Assembly: GCA_034509925.1 (NCBI GenBank)
Contig: CM067529.1
Coordinates: 9,179,501 to 9,243,500, forward strand
From: Hirudinaria manillensis
Lineage: Eukaryota; Annelida; Clitellata; Hirudinida; Hirudinidae
Direction: 5' to 3'
DNA length: 64,000 nt
Part shown: in pieces, positions 63,451 to 64,000 of the stretch
Layout of the letters: every line of letters starts with the position of its first letter
Position numbering within the stretch: the first letter of the stretch is position 1
Program-made: the position numbers and the translations under genes
The notes under the pieces: model-generated
Told to the model about the DNA's origin: nothing
Seen by the model: the letters and a program-made list of their open reading frames with translations, nothing else
Databases searched by the model: none

Positions 63451-64000
63451 TATTGGAAATGATCAGACTGTATCTTTGTCGACATGAAGTCTTAAATCAT
63501 GAGATGATGACAATAAATCTCTTCAAGTCGAAAGAATTTATTAATTTGTTATTTTGTCAGGAATTTAGAAACAATTTTGGAGAAATGGATTTTAGACATT
63601 ATTAAAATATTTAATGAGTATAAAAAATTTAATTTATTAAATTAATCATTAGAAAATAAATAAAATTGTCTTAAAAATCAACTCTAAGAAAGGTTACTGT
63701 TTGTTGAATTCGAGGTTATTAATAGGACAAAAATACCCATGGTATGCAAGTCATTGACAGATTGTTCTAATAATAGTCAACTGGTTGTTTAGAAGTTTAG
63801 GTTAGCTCTTATCTGGCTATAACCATTGTCCCTGACTAGCTAACGAATAGCTGCCATTTGAATTTTTGTTAAATCTATTTTTGGAAGTTACCTTTTAGTT
63901 TCAAAGCTACTCAACAAGATTTGAATTTCCAATGGAACCTTTTTTTTCAAAAGTGTTGGGCGTTGATATTAGCAACGGTTACTAAGAGATGTTTGTTGAC
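63451..64000. other. 3' flank, nothing recognised
   Basis: AT-rich sequence after the repeat block. No open frame, splice structure or RNA gene recognised up to the window end. Confidence 0.4.

Overview
This window comes from a multicellular animal (metazoan) nuclear genome, probably an invertebrate. The sequence is AT-rich and its genes are broken by many short GT-AG introns, often 60-70 bases. It carries animal families: OVO zinc fingers, a death-effector domain fused to tyrosine-kinase domains, a claudin-type tetraspan protein, DCUN1D3, syntaxin-6, ARL6IP1, PDK1 and RPAP1. I cannot name the phylum. Exon models below were built by hand from splice-site phase and remembered family conservation; no search was run.

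Layout: 2.1-6.9 kb holds two tandem OVO genes (+). 9.6-13.4 kb holds an unusual DED-pseudokinase-tyrosine kinase gene (+). 15.4-18.9 kb holds PDK1 (+). 19.7-24.9 kb holds ARL6IP1 and DCUN1D3 (both -). 29.2-31.7 kb holds an unrecognised 604-residue gene (+). 33.8-36.3 kb holds syntaxin-6 (-). 37.6-40.4 kb holds a domesticated MULE/ZSWIM-type gene (-). 40.5-52 kb is a repeat graveyard: a transposase-like remnant, nested LINE fragments, a Gypsy gag-like fragment, a Tc1/mariner N-terminus and a decayed host-like gene. 52.2-56.0 kb is an intronless RPAP1 (-). 59.8-60.8 kb is a claudin-like gene (-). The remainder to 64 kb is microsatellites and a LINE tail.

The genes do not form an operon-like unit. 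They cover epidermal/germline transcription control (OVO), signalling (DED kinase, PDK1), ER shaping (ARL6IP1), cullin neddylation (DCUN1D3), endosome/TGN fusion (STX6), Pol II assembly (RPAP1) and membrane or junction biology (claudin-like).

The most novel item is the DED-pseudokinase-tyrosine kinase gene. Its layout resembles the JAK JH2-JH1 pair, but with an apoptosis-type adaptor domain in place of FERM-SH2. Other points of interest are near-identical zinc-finger exons in the two OVO copies (gene conversion), at least two well-supported GC-AG introns, and stop codons that overlap the poly(A) signal in two genes.
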